DNA from: Cupriavidus pauculus
Lineage (GTDB): Bacteria > Pseudomonadota > Gammaproteobacteria > Burkholderiales > Burkholderiaceae
Assembly (NCBI RefSeq): GCF_002858765.1
Contig: NZ_PJRP01000019.1
Location: 79,994-143,993 of the forward strand
Direction: 5' to 3'
Length of the DNA stretch: 64,000 nt
A program made the translations under genes and the position numbers. Below the pieces are notes generated by a model that was not told the DNA's origin, ran no database searches, and saw nothing but the letters and a program-made list of their open reading frames with translations. Positions within the stretch are counted from its first letter, which is position 1. Each line of letters begins with the position of its first letter. Shown in pieces: positions 56,401 through 63,936 of this stretch.

Positions 56401-56599
56401 TCAGCACGGTGCCCACGGCAGCGGTAATCAGCGGCAGCTTCGGGTCATTGCCGTACAAGGTCAGGCAGACCGGCACCAGGTAGAACAGCCACGCCGCCAG
56501 CCCAAGCGGGGTGAGCGCGTCAATGCCGAACACCACGGCCATCGAGACCGGGACAAGGATCGCGCCAAACAGGAAGCGTTGCAGGGAAGACAGTTGCAT
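53447..56599 (-). CDS. Hybrid histidine kinase with GAF and three receiver domains
   Basis: 1050 aa. Order: four or so N-terminal membrane segments (1-105), GAF (about 115-275), a long coiled coil (280-370), HisKA with His in FLANMSHELRTPLNSALI, HATPase (NLLSNAFKFTES, GGTGLGLSISREL), and three receivers with Asp in ILLDVALPDQ, VVMDMVLPDG and LMDIMMPEMDG. It starts a four-gene operon with CheR, CheB and a receiver-kinase. It probably integrates a membrane or cytoplasmic signal into a branched phosphorelay. Confidence 0.93.
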   Translation of the reverse strand: MQLSSLQRFLFGAILVPVSMAVVFGIDALTPLGLAAWLFYLVPVCLTLYGNDPKLPLITAAVGTVLIGIGYAVSPVSSIRPIYAIVNRGAGVVMLWFLAAVVYRYIVSQAAMQRAAWLQQTQVRVHQAVRNPQTAGNVADALVRVLAQAFQAHVGVVYQVDGAQMRRVATWALAHADDLPQTLTSGQTLAGQAAAENRVIAVGGLPADYLRVSSALGRTSPNEIVAAPLTAEGEVVGVVELGFVAMQRDTADIVELLERIGDSIGMTLRAAAYRGRLETLLGETQRQSEELQVQQEELRVSNEELEERGRALMDSQARLEAQQAELEQTNVQLEEHAQRLEGQKREMLAFQAELAANARALERSNQYKSEFLANMSHELRTPLNSALILAKLLQENKDGTLTAEQVRYAATIHAANTDLLNLINDILDLSKIEAGHLVIEREAVELQALTETLQGMFGPIAAQKSVRFRIEFLPGVPDAIVSDNLRLQQVLKNLLSNAFKFTESGAVTLALAAQGDDALRFEVRDTGIGIPKDKQQVIFEAFQQADGTTSRRYGGTGLGLSISRELSRLLGGVISVASEPGQGSVFALTVPRLLGGDSATQAGLMMLPGSAPAPLVMAPPPRAVPPAPAPAQEPMDRVQPGYPAPIADDRDHRTRGNRLILVVEDDLDFAGILYDLAHELDFDCIHATTSAQGLELARQHQPCGILLDVALPDQSGLTLLDWLKRDPATRHIPTHLVSVSDHAEAALHLGAVGYTFKPSERDKLAAAIRGLEARMVAGQRRVLVIEDDPALRESIRALLKSLKAEIVTADSVAEATAALDGTPFDCVVMDMVLPDGTGHDLLAHMAQRAQANAGAMPPVIIYTGRQLSAEDEQKLRRYSKSIIIKGARSPDRLLDEVTLFLHSVESSLPPEHQRMLRAARSRDDTFDGRKLLLVEDDARNIFALSKVIEPLGATVEIARSGREALDVLNRMDDIHLVLMDIMMPEMDGITAMRHIRQMPQYARLPIIALTAKAMQSDREACLQAGANDYIAKPIDVDKLLSLCRVWLHAN

Positions 56600-56760
56600 A
56601 CCGACCGGATAGAGGAAGTCGCGGCTGCGCGCGCCGGGTCACCGCACGGCGCGCAAGAACAAGCCAAAGCGACTTATGCTACCCCGCGGCAACCGAAATG
56701 GATGTCGGTGTCACGCCGACATCGGCGAAGCCACAGGGGCCGGTCTGCCCCCCGGCCGGA

Positions 56761-57174
56761 TCAGGCCTTCGCCTTGGCTTTGGGCTTGCCCGTGGACTGG
56801 TTCAGCGCCACGGCCGCGCGGATCAAGGCTTTCAGGGCGGTCTTGTTGATGGCCTGGCCTTCGCGGAAGTCGATCGCACGGCGCACGTTGCCGTCCAGGC
56901 TCGCATTGAACAGCCCCTTGGGATCGTCCAGCGATGCGCCCTTGGCAAACGTCATTTTCACGGCGGCCTTGTAGACCTCGCCCGTGCAGAGGATGCCGTC
57001 GTGCGACCACACCGGCACGCTCCATTTCCATTCCTCGACCCCATCGGGGTCGGCTTCCCTGACGATGGCCCGCAGTTGCGCCAGCATCTCGCCGCGCCAG
57101 TCGCCAAGCTCGGCGATCCTGGCATCGATCAGCGCGGCGGCCGGTACGCCGGCCTGCGGTTCTCCCTTCTTCAT
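56761..57174 (-). CDS. DUF1801 (YdhG-like) domain protein
   Basis: 137 aa from MKKGEPQAG with GGGAGA upstream. The DUF1801 fold is seen as WRGEMLAQLRAIVREADPDG, WKWSVPVWSHDGILCTGEVY and KMTFAKGASLDDPKGLFNAS. The C-terminus is Lys/Ala-rich. It is a small cytoplasmic protein of unknown function and stands alone. Confidence 0.87.
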   Translation of the reverse strand: MKKGEPQAGVPAAALIDARIAELGDWRGEMLAQLRAIVREADPDGVEEWKWSVPVWSHDGILCTGEVYKAAVKMTFAKGASLDDPKGLFNASLDGNVRRAIDFREGQAINKTALKALIRAAVALNQSTGKPKAKAKA

Positions 57175-57265
57175 GTCGCTGTCTCCCGTTGAATTGTTAC
57201 CGCCATGCATAACTGTTGATACGCCGTGTGCCTTCGCGATGACGCGGGTTTTCCCCTAGCTTTGA

Positions 57266-57328
57266 GGCACCCGACCAGTCGGGCACCCATCAAGCCTTCG
57301 GGTGCCGCCAGCCGGGCACCACTATAAA
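57266..57328 (+). promoter_or_regulatory. Inverted repeat and -10 close to the MFS start
   Basis: GGCACCCGA (57266-57274) pairs with TCGGGTGCC (57298-57306). A TATAAA at 57323-57328 ends only 7 bp before the ATG, and no Shine-Dalgarno is seen. If used, it would give an almost leaderless mRNA. Confidence 0.4.
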
Positions 57329-57335
57329 TCACACC

Positions 57336-58586
57336 ATGTCCGAATCCCCCAGCGCCCTCACCCTCCCCGAAGACACCCCGGCCCACAGCTACGCCGCCCG
57401 CAACGCCTTGCACTGGCAGCGCAATCTTGCGGTGGCCACGTTCGGCTCGTTCACCACGCTCGTCAGCCTGAGCATGCTGCTGCCCTTCCTGCCGCTCTAC
57501 GTCGAGCAGCTGGGCGTGACGGCGCAAGCCGACATCGTGCAATGGTCGGGCGTTGCCTTCGGCGTGACCTTCCTGGCCACGGCCGCGACTGCGCCGCTGT
57601 GGGGCAAGCTGGCCGACCGTTTCGGGCGCAAGCCGATGCTGGTGCGCGCGGCCGTGGGCATGGCCATCGTCATGTCTATGATCGGCCTGGCGCACAACGT
57701 CTACGAACTGGTGGCACTGCGCTTTGCCGCGGGGCTGATCGGCGGATACGCGTCAGCCGCCACGGTGATGATCGGCACGCAGGCGCCGCCGGAACGTTCC
57801 GGGTGGGCGCTGGGGGTGCTGTCGACCGGCGCGCTGGTCGGGAATCTGGTCGGCCCACTGGTGGGCGGCCTGCTGCCCGGCGTGATCGGCATTCGGGGCA
57901 CTTTCTTCGCGGGCGGGGCGATGATTGCCGTGGCCGCGCTGCTGACGATCTTCCTGGTGCGCGAGGATTTCCGCCGGCCGGCCAAGCCCGCCGGCGCCGT
58001 GCCGTCCGGCGCCACCGCACACGCGCGCGCCTCCCGCATTCCGCTGGCCGCCCTGTTGATCACCGCCACCATGGTATTGCTGTCGAACATGTCGATCGAG
58101 CCGATCATCACCGTCTACATCGGCCAGCTGGGCGTGCCGCACGACCGACTGGTCACGGCGGCCGGCATCGTCATGGCCAGTTCGGCACTGGGCAGCGTAC
58201 TGACCGCTTCGCGGCTTGGCGCGCTGGCCGACCGCGTCGGCGCCTGGAACGTGATCATTGGCTGCCTGGTGGCCACCGCGCTGGTCATGATCCCGCAGGC
58301 GTTCGTGACCAACTGGTGGACGCTGGCGGTGCTGCGCGGCCTGATGGGCATGACGCTGGCGGGGCTGCTGCCTTCCATCGGCAAACTGGTCCGGCAGGCC
58401 GTCAAGGAACATCAGTCGGGCAAGATGCTGGGCTACCTGCAATCGGCGCAGTTTGCCGGCCAGGTGGTGGGGCCGCTGATCGGCGGCCAGATCGGCGTGC
58501 ATTTCGGCATGCGCTCGGTGTTCTTCGTCACGAGTGCCCTGCTGCTGGCTTGCGCCGGCTTCGACCGCTGGGCCCGGCAGCAGTGA
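57336..58586 (+). CDS. MFS transporter (multidrug efflux-like)
   Basis: 416 aa with twelve membrane segments. The motif GKLADRFGRKPMLVRAAVGM between segments 2 and 3 is the MFS signature (GxxxDRxGRK). TGALVGNLVGPLVGGLLPG is the antiporter motif C of 12-14-TMS drug exporters. Expected activity is proton-driven efflux. A LysR gene follows 96 bp downstream on the same strand. Confidence 0.92.
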   Translation: MSESPSALTLPEDTPAHSYAARNALHWQRNLAVATFGSFTTLVSLSMLLPFLPLYVEQLGVTAQADIVQWSGVAFGVTFLATAATAPLWGKLADRFGRKPMLVRAAVGMAIVMSMIGLAHNVYELVALRFAAGLIGGYASAATVMIGTQAPPERSGWALGVLSTGALVGNLVGPLVGGLLPGVIGIRGTFFAGGAMIAVAALLTIFLVREDFRRPAKPAGAVPSGATAHARASRIPLAALLITATMVLLSNMSIEPIITVYIGQLGVPHDRLVTAAGIVMASSALGSVLTASRLGALADRVGAWNVIIGCLVATALVMIPQAFVTNWWTLAVLRGLMGMTLAGLLPSIGKLVRQAVKEHQSGKMLGYLQSAQFAGQVVGPLIGGQIGVHFGMRSVFFVTSALLLACAGFDRWARQQ

Positions 58587-58614
58587 CGACGCCCACAGCC
58601 GGCGCCCGACCTGC

Positions 58615-58661
58615 TTGACAATTCATTCTCATATCGCAATACTATATACACTTTCATTCTC
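58615..58661 (+). promoter_or_regulatory. Promoter of the LysR-nitronate monooxygenase operon
   Basis: A perfect -35, TTGACA (58615-58620), is followed by TACTAT (58640-58645), 19 bp apart. TTCATTCTC occurs at 58622-58630 and again at 58653-58661, 31 bp (three helical turns) apart, flanking the -10. The repeats may be LysR sites for autorepression. Confidence 0.55.
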
Positions 58662-58682
58662 TAATGGAGAACGACACCATGG

Positions 58683-59594
58683 GTGTCGTCGCACAGCGTG
58701 GAACTGGCAGAACTCGAGATTTTCCGGGTGGTCGCGCGCGAGCAGAGCATCACCCGTGCCGCCAGGTCGCTGGACCGCGTGCAGTCGAACGTCACCACGC
58801 GCGTGAAGCAGCTTGAGGAAAGCCTGGGCGTGGACCTGTTCCAGCGCGCGAACAAGCAGATGATCCTGACCCCGGCCGGGCAGCGCCTGCTGGGCTATGC
58901 GGATCAGTTGCTGGCGCTGGCCGAAGAGGCGCGGCAGTCCATGCGCGCCGATGCGCCGAGCGGCCGCCTGCGCGTGGGATCGATGGAGAGCACCGCAGCC
59001 ACGCTGCTGCCCCGGCCGCTGGGACGCTTCCACGCCGCGTGGCCCGACGTCGAACTGGAACTGGCCACGGGCACCTCGCAGGCGCTGGCGGATGGCGTGC
59101 TGGAACGCCGGCTGGACTGCGCGATCGTGGCCCATCCCGGCACGGGCAGCCCCCGCGACATCGACGTATCCGAAATGGGCGCGGGCCTGGAAGGCGTCTT
59201 CCTGACCACCGAGGAACTGGTGCTGGTGCTGCCGGCGACCCATCCGAAGGTGCGACGCCCCGAAGACGTGACGCTGCGCCAGCTGGCCGCGTTCTCGCGC
59301 GGCTGCACCTATCGCCGGTGCGCGGAAGACTGGCTCGAACAGGCCGGCGACGATGTGCGCCGCCATCTCACCGTGATCGAACTGCCTTCATACCACGCCA
59401 TCCTGGCCCAGGTCACGGCAGGCTCGGCCGTGGCCATCGTGCCGCGCTCGCTGCTGGCCATGCAGGGCGACCTGGGCGCGCTACAGACCGTCCCCGTCCG
59501 GAAAGTGCATACGTATCTGATTCACCGCTCCGGTTTCACCACATCCGCCTACGACGCATTCGCGCAGGAACTGCGTCGTCACCCGCCCGCATGA
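58683..59594 (+). CDS. LysR-family transcriptional regulator
   Basis: 303 aa from a GTG at 58683; the nearby ATG at 58679 is in another frame. The HTH is in VAREQSITRAARSLDRVQSN and VTTRVKQLEESLGVDLFQRA, followed by the effector domain (GRLRVGSMESTAATLLPRPL). It heads a two-gene unit with the nitronate monooxygenase gene, 14 bp downstream, and may also control the MFS gene upstream. Confidence 0.9.
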   Translation: MSSHSVELAELEIFRVVAREQSITRAARSLDRVQSNVTTRVKQLEESLGVDLFQRANKQMILTPAGQRLLGYADQLLALAEEARQSMRADAPSGRLRVGSMESTAATLLPRPLGRFHAAWPDVELELATGTSQALADGVLERRLDCAIVAHPGTGSPRDIDVSEMGAGLEGVFLTTEELVLVLPATHPKVRRPEDVTLRQLAAFSRGCTYRRCAEDWLEQAGDDVRRHLTVIELPSYHAILAQVTAGSAVAIVPRSLLAMQGDLGALQTVPVRKVHTYLIHRSGFTTSAYDAFAQELRRHPPA

Positions 59595-59608
59595 CAAGGA
59601 ACGCCGCC

Positions 59609-60724
59609 ATGGAACCCAACCGTCAGAACCCGTCCCGCAACCTGTTGTCGCGCCTGGGCATTCGCCTGCCCATCATCCAGGCCCCGATGGCAGGCGTCAG
59701 CACCCCCGCCATGGCCGCAGCCGTATCCGAAGCGGGTGGCCTGGGCTCGCTTGGCGTCGGCGCCATGGACGCCGAGGGCGCACGCAAGGTGATCCGCGAG
59801 ACCCGCGCGCTGACCGCCCGCCCGTTCAACATCAACCTGTTCTGCCATCCGCCCGCCACGCCCAACGCCGAGCGCGAATCGGCATGGCTGAAGTACCTGG
59901 CATCGACCTTCGCCGAATTCGGCGCCACGCCGCCGGGAGCGCTGCGCGAGATCTACAAGAGCTTTGTGGTCGATGACGCGATGTACCGGATGCTGCTGGA
60001 AGAGAAGCCTGCGGTGGTGAGCTTTCATTTCGGGCTGCCGGCGCAGGAATGGATCGATGCGCTGAAGGCGGCTGGCATCGTGCTGCTGGCCAGCGCCACG
60101 TCGCTGCCGGAAGCACGGCAGATCGAGGCGGCCGGCATCGACGCCATCGTCGCGCAAGGCATCGAGGCCGGCGGCCATCGCGGCGCCTTCGATACCGAGG
60201 CTGACGACGAAGGGCTTGGCACGTTCGCGCTGACGCGCGTGCTGGTGGCCCGCACCAGCCTGCCGGTGATCGCCGCCGGCGGCATCATGGATGGCGCCGG
60301 CATCGCCGCCGTGCTGGCACTGGGCGCCGCCGCCGCGCAGCTGGGGACGGCGTTTGTCGCCACCGACGAATCGGCCGCCGACGCCGCCTACCGCGCCGCG
60401 CTGACCGCCGCCGATACCCGGCCGACCACGCTGACCCGCGCCATCTCCGGCCGCGCGGCACGCGGTTTCACCAGCCGCTTCACGCGCATGGGCACTGCCG
60501 CAGACGCCCCGGCAATCCCCGACTACCCCGTGACGTACGACGCCGGCAAGGCACTGCACGCCGCCGCCAAGGCCAAGGGCGTCAGCGAATACGCCGCCCA
60601 ATGGGCCGGCCAGGCCGTGCCGCTGACGCGCTCGATGTCTTCGGCCGAGCTTGTCGCAGTACTGGAGCGCGAGCTGCGCGAGGCGTTGGATCAGTTAAGC
60701 GCAGTGCGGGCGGTATTGGGGTGA
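59609..60724 (+). CDS. Nitronate monooxygenase-type flavoprotein
   Basis: 371 aa from MEPNRQNP with AAGGA upstream. The FMN TIM-barrel family is shown by PIIQAPMAGVSTPAMAAAVS, AQGIEAGGHRGAF (catalytic His region), VIAAGGIMDGAGIAAVLALG and AQLGTAFVATDES. It oxidises nitronates such as propionate-3-nitronate with FMN and oxygen. It follows its LysR regulator in one operon, suggesting induction by a nitro toxin. Confidence 0.9.
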   Translation: MEPNRQNPSRNLLSRLGIRLPIIQAPMAGVSTPAMAAAVSEAGGLGSLGVGAMDAEGARKVIRETRALTARPFNINLFCHPPATPNAERESAWLKYLASTFAEFGATPPGALREIYKSFVVDDAMYRMLLEEKPAVVSFHFGLPAQEWIDALKAAGIVLLASATSLPEARQIEAAGIDAIVAQGIEAGGHRGAFDTEADDEGLGTFALTRVLVARTSLPVIAAGGIMDGAGIAAVLALGAAAAQLGTAFVATDESAADAAYRAALTAADTRPTTLTRAISGRAARGFTSRFTRMGTAADAPAIPDYPVTYDAGKALHAAAKAKGVSEYAAQWAGQAVPLTRSMSSAELVAVLERELREALDQLSAVRAVLG

Positions 60725-60746
60725 AGCGTTTGGGCCCGGCGGACGG

Positions 60747-61154
60747 CTAATCGGGCCGCCGGGTCTGCACGAAGAGTTGGCCGAGCGTCAGGTCATCGGT
60801 CCACAGATTTTCGAGCCGCAACCCGTGCCTGGTTTCGATGGCCTCGGCCAGCGTCTCGAGTTCGAGCGCGTCGGCCATCCACGGGTATCGATACCATGCC
60901 CGGTAGATCGACAGGATGGTGTCGTCGGGCCGAAACTGGAGCTTGTGTGTGTCACGCACCGCAAAGGCATCCGCGAACAGGCTCAGGTAGTCGCGGATCT
61001 CGGCTTTGGACGCCGTCGGAAACGCGTTCCGCCACGCACGGCCCTGACACCGGCGGCGGGCGTAGGCAGACGGCAGGCCGCCGCCAAAGGCCAGCCCGTA
61101 CAGAACCAGCGCGGCAAGCGCCGAGGCCGCTAACAGCTGTGGGGTAATCGTCAT
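60747..61154 (-). CDS. Hypothetical membrane-anchored protein
   Basis: 135 aa, with GGAAGGAG six bases before the ATG. One N-terminal membrane segment (LLAASALAALVLYGLAFGGG) is followed by a soluble domain with IRDYLSLFADAFAVRD and LETLAEAIETRHGLRLENLW. The latter faintly recalls acyl-carrier-like DUF1493 proteins, but I would not assign it. It sits 38 bp downstream of the next unknown gene and is probably cotranscribed with it. Confidence 0.7.
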   Translation of the reverse strand: MTITPQLLAASALAALVLYGLAFGGGLPSAYARRRCQGRAWRNAFPTASKAEIRDYLSLFADAFAVRDTHKLQFRPDDTILSIYRAWYRYPWMADALELETLAEAIETRHGLRLENLWTDDLTLGQLFVQTRRPD

Positions 61155-61192
61155 GCGGTCTCCTTCCGTCTGCTGATGCCTTGGCGCACCGC

Positions 61193-62008
61193 CTAGTACG
61201 GCGCCGCCAGCGGCTCGAACTGGTACGGGTTGAAGTCGTGCAGCAGTTTCACGTCGCGCAGTCCGTCGGCGTCGAGGCCACTCGCATAGAGCTTTCCCGC
61301 GTCCGCCCACACCAGGCGCTTTCCGTCGACATCGGCCCATTGCCAGGACGGCTGCGGCATCGTGCGGCCGGTGCTGACGTGCACCAGTTCGTGCCGCTCC
61401 GTGGTCCCGGTCAGTCGCTTGCGCAAGGTCCAGCGCGGACCGATCGGCTTCTCGAAATAAACGATCGCGCCCTTGCCTGACCAGCCCTCGTTCATGCGCT
61501 GCCAGCCATCGCGCTGCAAGCGGACTTCATATAAGTTGGTGTGCCCGATGGGCGGAAACTCCGGCCACGGGTAAGTCTTGGTGCGCCTGGCTTGCGATTC
61601 GTCGCGCACCACCTTGTGCCCGTATCCGTCGTTGAGCCAGTAGTCCTTTTCGTTCACGAACAGCCCCCCGCCGTGCCACGTGTCGCCCTTGGCGAGCAGC
61701 GTCTCGGCCTTGAGATAGGGGGCCCGGGAGATCGCGGTGTACGCGCCCTTCACTTCCGATTTCCACTTGCCGTTCAGGGCGAAATAGATCAGGAAGCGGC
61801 CATCCGGCGACAGATCGGACCGCCGATCGAAGATGCGGGCATTGAACCACTGGCCCACCTCGAAAGTGTCGCGCTTCCTGTTCCAGCCGATCAGGGCTGT
61901 CCAGCGCGTGGGGCCGCGGCGAATGACGACTGCGGTTTGCGCATCCCGGGCCATCAGGATGTGAATCCGGGCGGGCGGCGTAAGACGGCCTTGCGTTGGC
62001 GCTTCCAT
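61193..62008 (-). CDS. Hypothetical cytoplasmic protein
   Basis: 271 aa from MEAPTQGRL. No signal peptide or membrane segment is seen. It is rich in Trp, Tyr and Arg, with beta-strand-like segments (RRSDLSPDGRFLIYFALNGK, KGAIVYFEKPIGPRWTLRKR) that suggest a beta-propeller-like or beta-sandwich fold. No family is recognised. It is cotranscribed with the small membrane-anchored gene downstream. Confidence 0.7.
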   Translation of the reverse strand: MEAPTQGRLTPPARIHILMARDAQTAVVIRRGPTRWTALIGWNRKRDTFEVGQWFNARIFDRRSDLSPDGRFLIYFALNGKWKSEVKGAYTAISRAPYLKAETLLAKGDTWHGGGLFVNEKDYWLNDGYGHKVVRDESQARRTKTYPWPEFPPIGHTNLYEVRLQRDGWQRMNEGWSGKGAIVYFEKPIGPRWTLRKRLTGTTERHELVHVSTGRTMPQPSWQWADVDGKRLVWADAGKLYASGLDADGLRDVKLLHDFNPYQFEPLAAPY

Positions 62009-62088
62009 GTTCGTGGTGACGGACCCTGTCAGTTTTCTTGTTTGTGTGCCGCGAAGAATACCAAAAATGGCAGCCGTCCCACGCCCCA

Positions 62089-62988
62089 TCAAGCCGCCAA
62101 CTGGCGCCGCGCAAACTCCCCCGCCGCCCAGTCCAGAAACGCCCGCACCCGTGGCGATAGCTGGCGCGAGCGTGGATAGAGCAGCGACACCGGCTGCGAC
62201 GGCGGCGGCGTGTCGCGCAGGATCTCCACCAGCGCGCCGCGCCGGAGCTGATCGACGATATGGAAGCGCGGCACCTGGGCGATGCCCAGGCCCAGTTCGA
62301 TGCCGGCCAGGTAGCTCTCGGTACCGGTCACGGCCAGCGGGCACGGCAGCGACAGGCTCTTCAGGTCGTCGCCGACCACGAACTCCAGCGGCGTGACATT
62401 GCCGCTGCTCATCTGGCGGATGCCGACCATCCGGTGGCCCTCCAGCGATGCCAGATCGGCCGGCGTGCCGAAGCGCGCCAGATAGTCGGGCGTGGCGCAG
62501 GTCAGCCGGTCCAGCATGGCCACCTGGCGGGCCACCAGTTCGCTGTCGGGCAGCTTGCCATAGCGCAGCACGCAGTCCACGCCCTCCTGCACCAGGTCGA
62601 CCCAGCGGTCGCCTTCGCTCATCGTGATCTGCAACTGGGGGTAGCGGGCCAGGAAATCGGGAAAGCCGGGCATCAGGAAATGCCGCGCCAGCGTGCCTTG
62701 GACCTCGATCCGCAGCATCCCGCGCGGCTCGGCCCCGCTGAAGCCGCCTTCGGCGTCCTCGATGTCGTCGAGGATGCGCAGGCATCGGCGGTAGTACGCC
62801 TCGCCGTCCAGCGTGGGCCGCACCACGCGCGTGGTGCGCTGTAGCAGACGCACGCCCAGGCGCTTTTCCAGGTCGGCAATCACCTTGGTCACCGTGGAAC
62901 GCGGCACGTCCATGTCGCTGGCGGCCAGCGTGAAGCTGCGGCGTTCCACCACCCGCGTGTAGAGCCGCATCGCGTCGAATCGGTCCAT
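62089..62988 (-). CDS. LysR-family transcriptional regulator (SDR neighbour)
   Basis: 299 aa from MDRFDAMRL, with AGAGGG upstream. The HTH is in SFTLAASDMDVPRSTVTKVI, and the effector domain resembles the DhcR/CrgA group (LRIEVQGTLARHFLMPGFPD). It diverges from an SDR gene. A perfect dyad next to the SDR -35 is its likely binding site. Confidence 0.92.
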   Translation of the reverse strand: MDRFDAMRLYTRVVERRSFTLAASDMDVPRSTVTKVIADLEKRLGVRLLQRTTRVVRPTLDGEAYYRRCLRILDDIEDAEGGFSGAEPRGMLRIEVQGTLARHFLMPGFPDFLARYPQLQITMSEGDRWVDLVQEGVDCVLRYGKLPDSELVARQVAMLDRLTCATPDYLARFGTPADLASLEGHRMVGIRQMSSGNVTPLEFVVGDDLKSLSLPCPLAVTGTESYLAGIELGLGIAQVPRFHIVDQLRRGALVEILRDTPPPSQPVSLLYPRSRQLSPRVRAFLDWAAGEFARRQLAA

Positions 62989-63023
62989 CTGCGCCCTCTT
63001 TATGTGCCTCTTGATGCCTACAC

Positions 63024-63045
63024 GGAAACCATTGTTTCCTTGACA
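63024..63045 (+). promoter_or_regulatory. LysR operator dyad abutting the SDR -35 box
   Basis: GGAAAC-CATT-GTTTCC (63024-63039) is a perfect dyad that ends where a consensus -35, TTGACA (63040-63045), begins. The -10 is weak (TCTAGA, 63063-63068), as expected for an activated promoter. Confidence 0.55.
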
Positions 63046-63162
63046 GAACAAGTGCAGGCAATTCTAGACCGATTATCCAGCGCGGACTATCGCGCATAGT
63101 GCAGTCACACCGCGGCGCAACGCGGTCTACCCAACCCGCAGCGACTTACCCGGAGCCCTGAA

Positions 63163-63936
63163 ATGACCGCGACCATCACCACCCCTACCACCGCTACCGA
63201 CTCCCAGCCGACCCGCGTCGCCATCGTGACCGGCGCCTCGCGCGGCATCGGCGCCGCCATTGCCCGACGCCTGGCGGCCGACGGCCTGACGATCGTCGTC
63301 AACTACGCCGGCAGCGCCCGCGAAGCCGAAGCCGTGGCCGCGGACATCGAAGCCGCTGGCGGCCGCGCCTTGACCCATCAGGCCGACGTCAGCGACCCGG
63401 CCGCCGTGGCCCGCATGTTTGCCGCCGCCGAGGCGGCATTCGGCGGGGTCGACGTGCTGGTCAACAACGCCGGCGTCATGAAGCTCGCCACGCTGGCCGA
63501 AAGCGACGACGCGCTGTTCGACAGCGTCATCCACATCAACCTGAAGGGCACGTTCAACACGCTGCGCGAGGCGGCACGCCGGCTGCGCGACGGCGGCCGC
63601 GTCATCAACCTGTCGTCGAGCCTGGTGGGCCTGCTGATGCCAACCTACGGCGTCTACGCCGCCTCCAAGGCCGCCGTGGAAGCCATGACCGCCGTGCTGA
63701 TGAAGGAGGTACGCGGCCGCAATATCACCGTCAATTCGGTGGCCCCGGGGCCAACCGCCACCGAACTGTTCCTCGACGGCAAGTCGCCGGAACTGATCGA
63801 CCGGATGGCAAAGATGGCCCCGCTCGAACGCCTGGGCACGCCAGAGGACATCGCCAACGCCGTGGCGTTCTTCGCCGGCGCCGACGGGGCGTGGGTCAAC
63901 GGCCAGACCCTGCGCGTGAACGGCGGGGTTATTTGA
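63163..63936 (+). CDS. SDR family oxidoreductase
   Basis: 257 aa. SDR motifs: TGASRGIGAAIARRL (cofactor binding), NNAGVMKLA, INLSSSLVGL, and the catalytic YAASKAA (Tyr and Lys). The C-terminal GAWVNGQTLRVNGG is typical of 3-oxoacyl-reductase-like members. It uses NAD(P)H on an unknown carbonyl compound. The divergent LysR gene probably controls it. Confidence 0.93.
   Translation: MTATITTPTTATDSQPTRVAIVTGASRGIGAAIARRLAADGLTIVVNYAGSAREAEAVAADIEAAGGRALTHQADVSDPAAVARMFAAAEAAFGGVDVLVNNAGVMKLATLAESDDALFDSVIHINLKGTFNTLREAARRLRDGGRVINLSSSLVGLLMPTYGVYAASKAAVEAMTAVLMKEVRGRNITVNSVAPGPTATELFLDGKSPELIDRMAKMAPLERLGTPEDIANAVAFFAGADGAWVNGQTLRVNGGVI

Noticed and set aside
61193..63097. 634-codon minus-strand frame joining the 271-aa unknown protein to sequence under the LysR gene
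   Set aside because: The upstream half is a frame-shifted reading of the LysR gene. The ATG at 62008 gives a sensible separate protein.
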